A DNA stretch of 64,000 bases from Paenibacillus sp. FSL R5-0341 (lineage in GTDB: Bacteria; Bacillota; Bacilli; Paenibacillales; Paenibacillaceae): the NCBI RefSeq assembly GCF_037975235.1, contig NZ_CP150241.1, positions 1,860,001 to 1,924,000 on the forward strand, in the 5' to 3' direction. Made by a program: the position numbers and the translations under genes. Under the pieces are notes generated by a model that was not told the origin of the DNA, ran no database searches, and saw nothing but the letters and a program-made list of their open reading frames with translations. This document shows, one piece after another, positions 62,748 to 64,000 of the stretch; position 1 is the stretch's first letter; every line of letters begins with the position of its first letter.

Positions 62748-63782
62748 ATGAAACGATCTACGCGTGACCGCTGGTGGGTAGGCATACCTCTTATTGCTAT
62801 TGGTGCGATGATCTTGTTCAGACAATTGGGATATGACATTGATGTAGGATATATTTTCAGAACATATTGGCCGTTATTTTTAATCTGGTGGGGAGTCAAA
62901 GGGATCTCCGAGATACGTCGCAACGGGGGCTATGCCTTCATTGGACCGGTAATTGTACTGGCGATTGGTGGATACTTTCTTGCCCGCAACCTGGGATGGA
63001 TTGATTACTCCATGGGGGAGTTCATTCGTTATCTGATTCCGGTTATGCTGATTGGCGGAGGACTGTTCGTACTGATTGGGCCGCGACGTCGTGATCGGAA
63101 GCATCATGACAAGATGCAGCCACCTCCTGCACCTGAGCAACCTTATAAACCGTTGTCCCCTGAGGATTTGGAGATGCCATCTTCGTTTGACGAACAATTC
63201 GAGAAAACATTTGGCAAACCGAAACAGGAACAGGAACAGAAGAACGATTCACATGGCCCTCATTTCACAGGATCGACGGATTCATCATCACAAGGGCATC
63301 AATATAAGAAGAAATATCAATCGTATAACTCCAGTGATACCGGATATGAAGAACATTATGACGATGGCTACGGGAATGGTTATGGAGATTATGGCAGTGG
63401 AAATACCATTAATAAATCAGCATTCATTGGAGATCTGTACATGGGACAGGAAGTGTTCTCGCTAAAACCGATGAACATCTCGGCCTTTATCGGAGATACC
63501 GTGATTGATTTGACCAAAGCACAGATTCCTTATGGGGAGACGAAGATTGTCATTTCTTCATTTATCGGTGATGTAAAAGTATTTGTACCAGAGGATATGG
63601 ATCTGGGTGTGACAGTGACGACGAATTCATTCATTGGAGACATGTCATTGTTGAACCAGAAACGCGGCGGATTCCTAAGTAGTGCTCAAGCTGAAACTGC
63701 TCATTATCGTGAAGCCAGCAAAAAGGTGCGGATTATTGTAAGTGTGTTTATCGGAGACGTCAAAGTCAATAAGGTGGGTTAA
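62748..63782 (+). CDS. liaF: LiaF-like membrane regulator
   Basis: 344 residues. Four N-terminal membrane helices (about 10-105), a charged linker rich in Gln, Gly, Tyr and Asp (about 115-220, NGYGDYGSG), and a C-terminal beta-domain with repeated SAFIGD / SFIGD motifs (about 222-344), as in LiaF (DUF2154). LiaF inhibits the LiaS kinase in the cell-envelope stress response. GAAGGAGA precedes ATG 62748. The next gene is the matching kinase. Confidence 0.9.
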   Translation: MKRSTRDRWWVGIPLIAIGAMILFRQLGYDIDVGYIFRTYWPLFLIWWGVKGISEIRRNGGYAFIGPVIVLAIGGYFLARNLGWIDYSMGEFIRYLIPVMLIGGGLFVLIGPRRRDRKHHDKMQPPPAPEQPYKPLSPEDLEMPSSFDEQFEKTFGKPKQEQEQKNDSHGPHFTGSTDSSSQGHQYKKKYQSYNSSDTGYEEHYDDGYGNGYGDYGSGNTINKSAFIGDLYMGQEVFSLKPMNISAFIGDTVIDLTKAQIPYGETKIVISSFIGDVKVFVPEDMDLGVTVTTNSFIGDMSLLNQKRGGFLSSAQAETAHYREASKKVRIIVSVFIGDVKVNKVG

Positions 63783-63785
63783 TGC

Positions 63786-64000
63786 ATGATCCGAACAATT
63801 CTCAAGGCCAATAAGTGGGAACTGATGATGTATTTTGCGCTAACCGGTCTGATTACGCTGGGTGGATTCTATCTATTGTATGGAGAGGTATTGATGGGGG
63901 CTGGACGTCAGCGGGCATGGACCTATGTTGCCGTTGTTGTGCTGGCCACCGTTATCACCGGATACATTGCTGCTTTGCGGCTTCAGCGCAAGATCGATTT
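63786..64000 (+). CDS. liaS: LiaS-like sensor histidine kinase, N-terminal part
   Basis: Truncated by the window end; 71 codons seen. After a short basic start (MIRTILKANKW) two membrane helices (about 15-35 and 46-63) with a short loop form the input region of LiaS-type kinases; the kinase core lies beyond the window. It begins three bases after the liaF stop, so it is co-transcribed and probably coupled. Identification rests largely on context. Confidence 0.75.
   Translation, partial: MIRTILKANKWELMMYFALTGLITLGGFYLLYGEVLMGAGRQRAWTYVAVVVLATVITGYIAALRLQRKID

Overview
The window looks like a chromosomal segment of a spore-forming, low-to-mid GC Gram-positive bacterium, most likely Paenibacillus. 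The evidence is: ~45-50% GC, strong AAGGAGG-type ribosome sites with GTG and TTG starts, T-box and SAM riboswitches, a 2-Cys peroxiredoxin of the Bacillus YkuU type, Spo0E-, CotF-, YtxC- and gamma-SASP-like sporulation genes, and gene pairs in the order known from Bacillus (pheS-pheT-zapA...mutS2, ytxC-thrS, alaR-alaT, khtT-khtU). There is no transposase, integrase, phage module or CRISPR array, so this is mainly core chromosome, not a genomic island.

Layout. 1-5.6 kb: branched-chain amino acid synthesis (tail of a probable ilvN, ilvC, leuA, then leuB beyond an inverted aldo/keto reductase). 5.6-8.8 kb: peroxiredoxin behind an exact PerR-type box, a small zinc-ribbon-like protein and a soluble PAS histidine kinase. 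8.8-13.3 kb: MoxR ATPase-DUF58-DUF4129 membrane operon and an HMGL-type aldolase. 13.5-18.3 kb: GGDEF/EAL protein with a degenerate GGDEF site, tRNA-Gly(UCC), and an ABC-F protein behind a long attenuator-like leader. 18.3-29 kb: short repeat, Phe T-box, pheS-pheT, a ZapA protein with a giant coiled-coil extension, an inverted CuA lipoprotein and holin-like gene, and mutS2. 29-39.6 kb: small membrane and zinc-ribbon proteins, MFS transporter, FAD oxidoreductase, two spore-coat-like genes, alaR-alaT, Spo0E-like protein, lipoprotein, CobU-like protein, DedA, cobalamin adenosyltransferase and an RluA-type pseudouridine synthase. 40-46.5 kb: ArsC/Spx-like protein, a MITE-like element in the 5' leader of an exonuclease gene, phosphodiester glycosidase, MOSC, ROK kinase, HRDC protein and corA. 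46.5-50.7 kb: SAM riboswitch-controlled metA-metI-metC. 50.8-58.9 kb: mqnC, AKR-dehydrogenase pair, YitT protein, khtU-khtT, a small membrane protein and ytxC. 58.9-64 kb: T-box-controlled thrS, a 3D-domain protein, a sigma-G-type small spore protein, liaF and the start of a LiaS-like kinase.

How it works together. Much of the window is amino-acid economy under RNA control: Phe and Thr T-boxes sense uncharged tRNA, the S-box senses SAM for homoserine-to-methionine transsulfuration, and ilvC has an unexplained palindromic leader. A second theme is sporulation and envelope (Spo0E-like, CotF-like, YtxC, gamma-SASP, 3D-domain, LiaFS). The most unusual items are the 913-residue ZapA-coiled-coil protein with ten hendecad repeats, three palindromic non-coding elements, a strong promoter that runs straight into a terminator (candidate sRNA or attenuator), and long structured leaders upstream of corA and the ABC-F gene.
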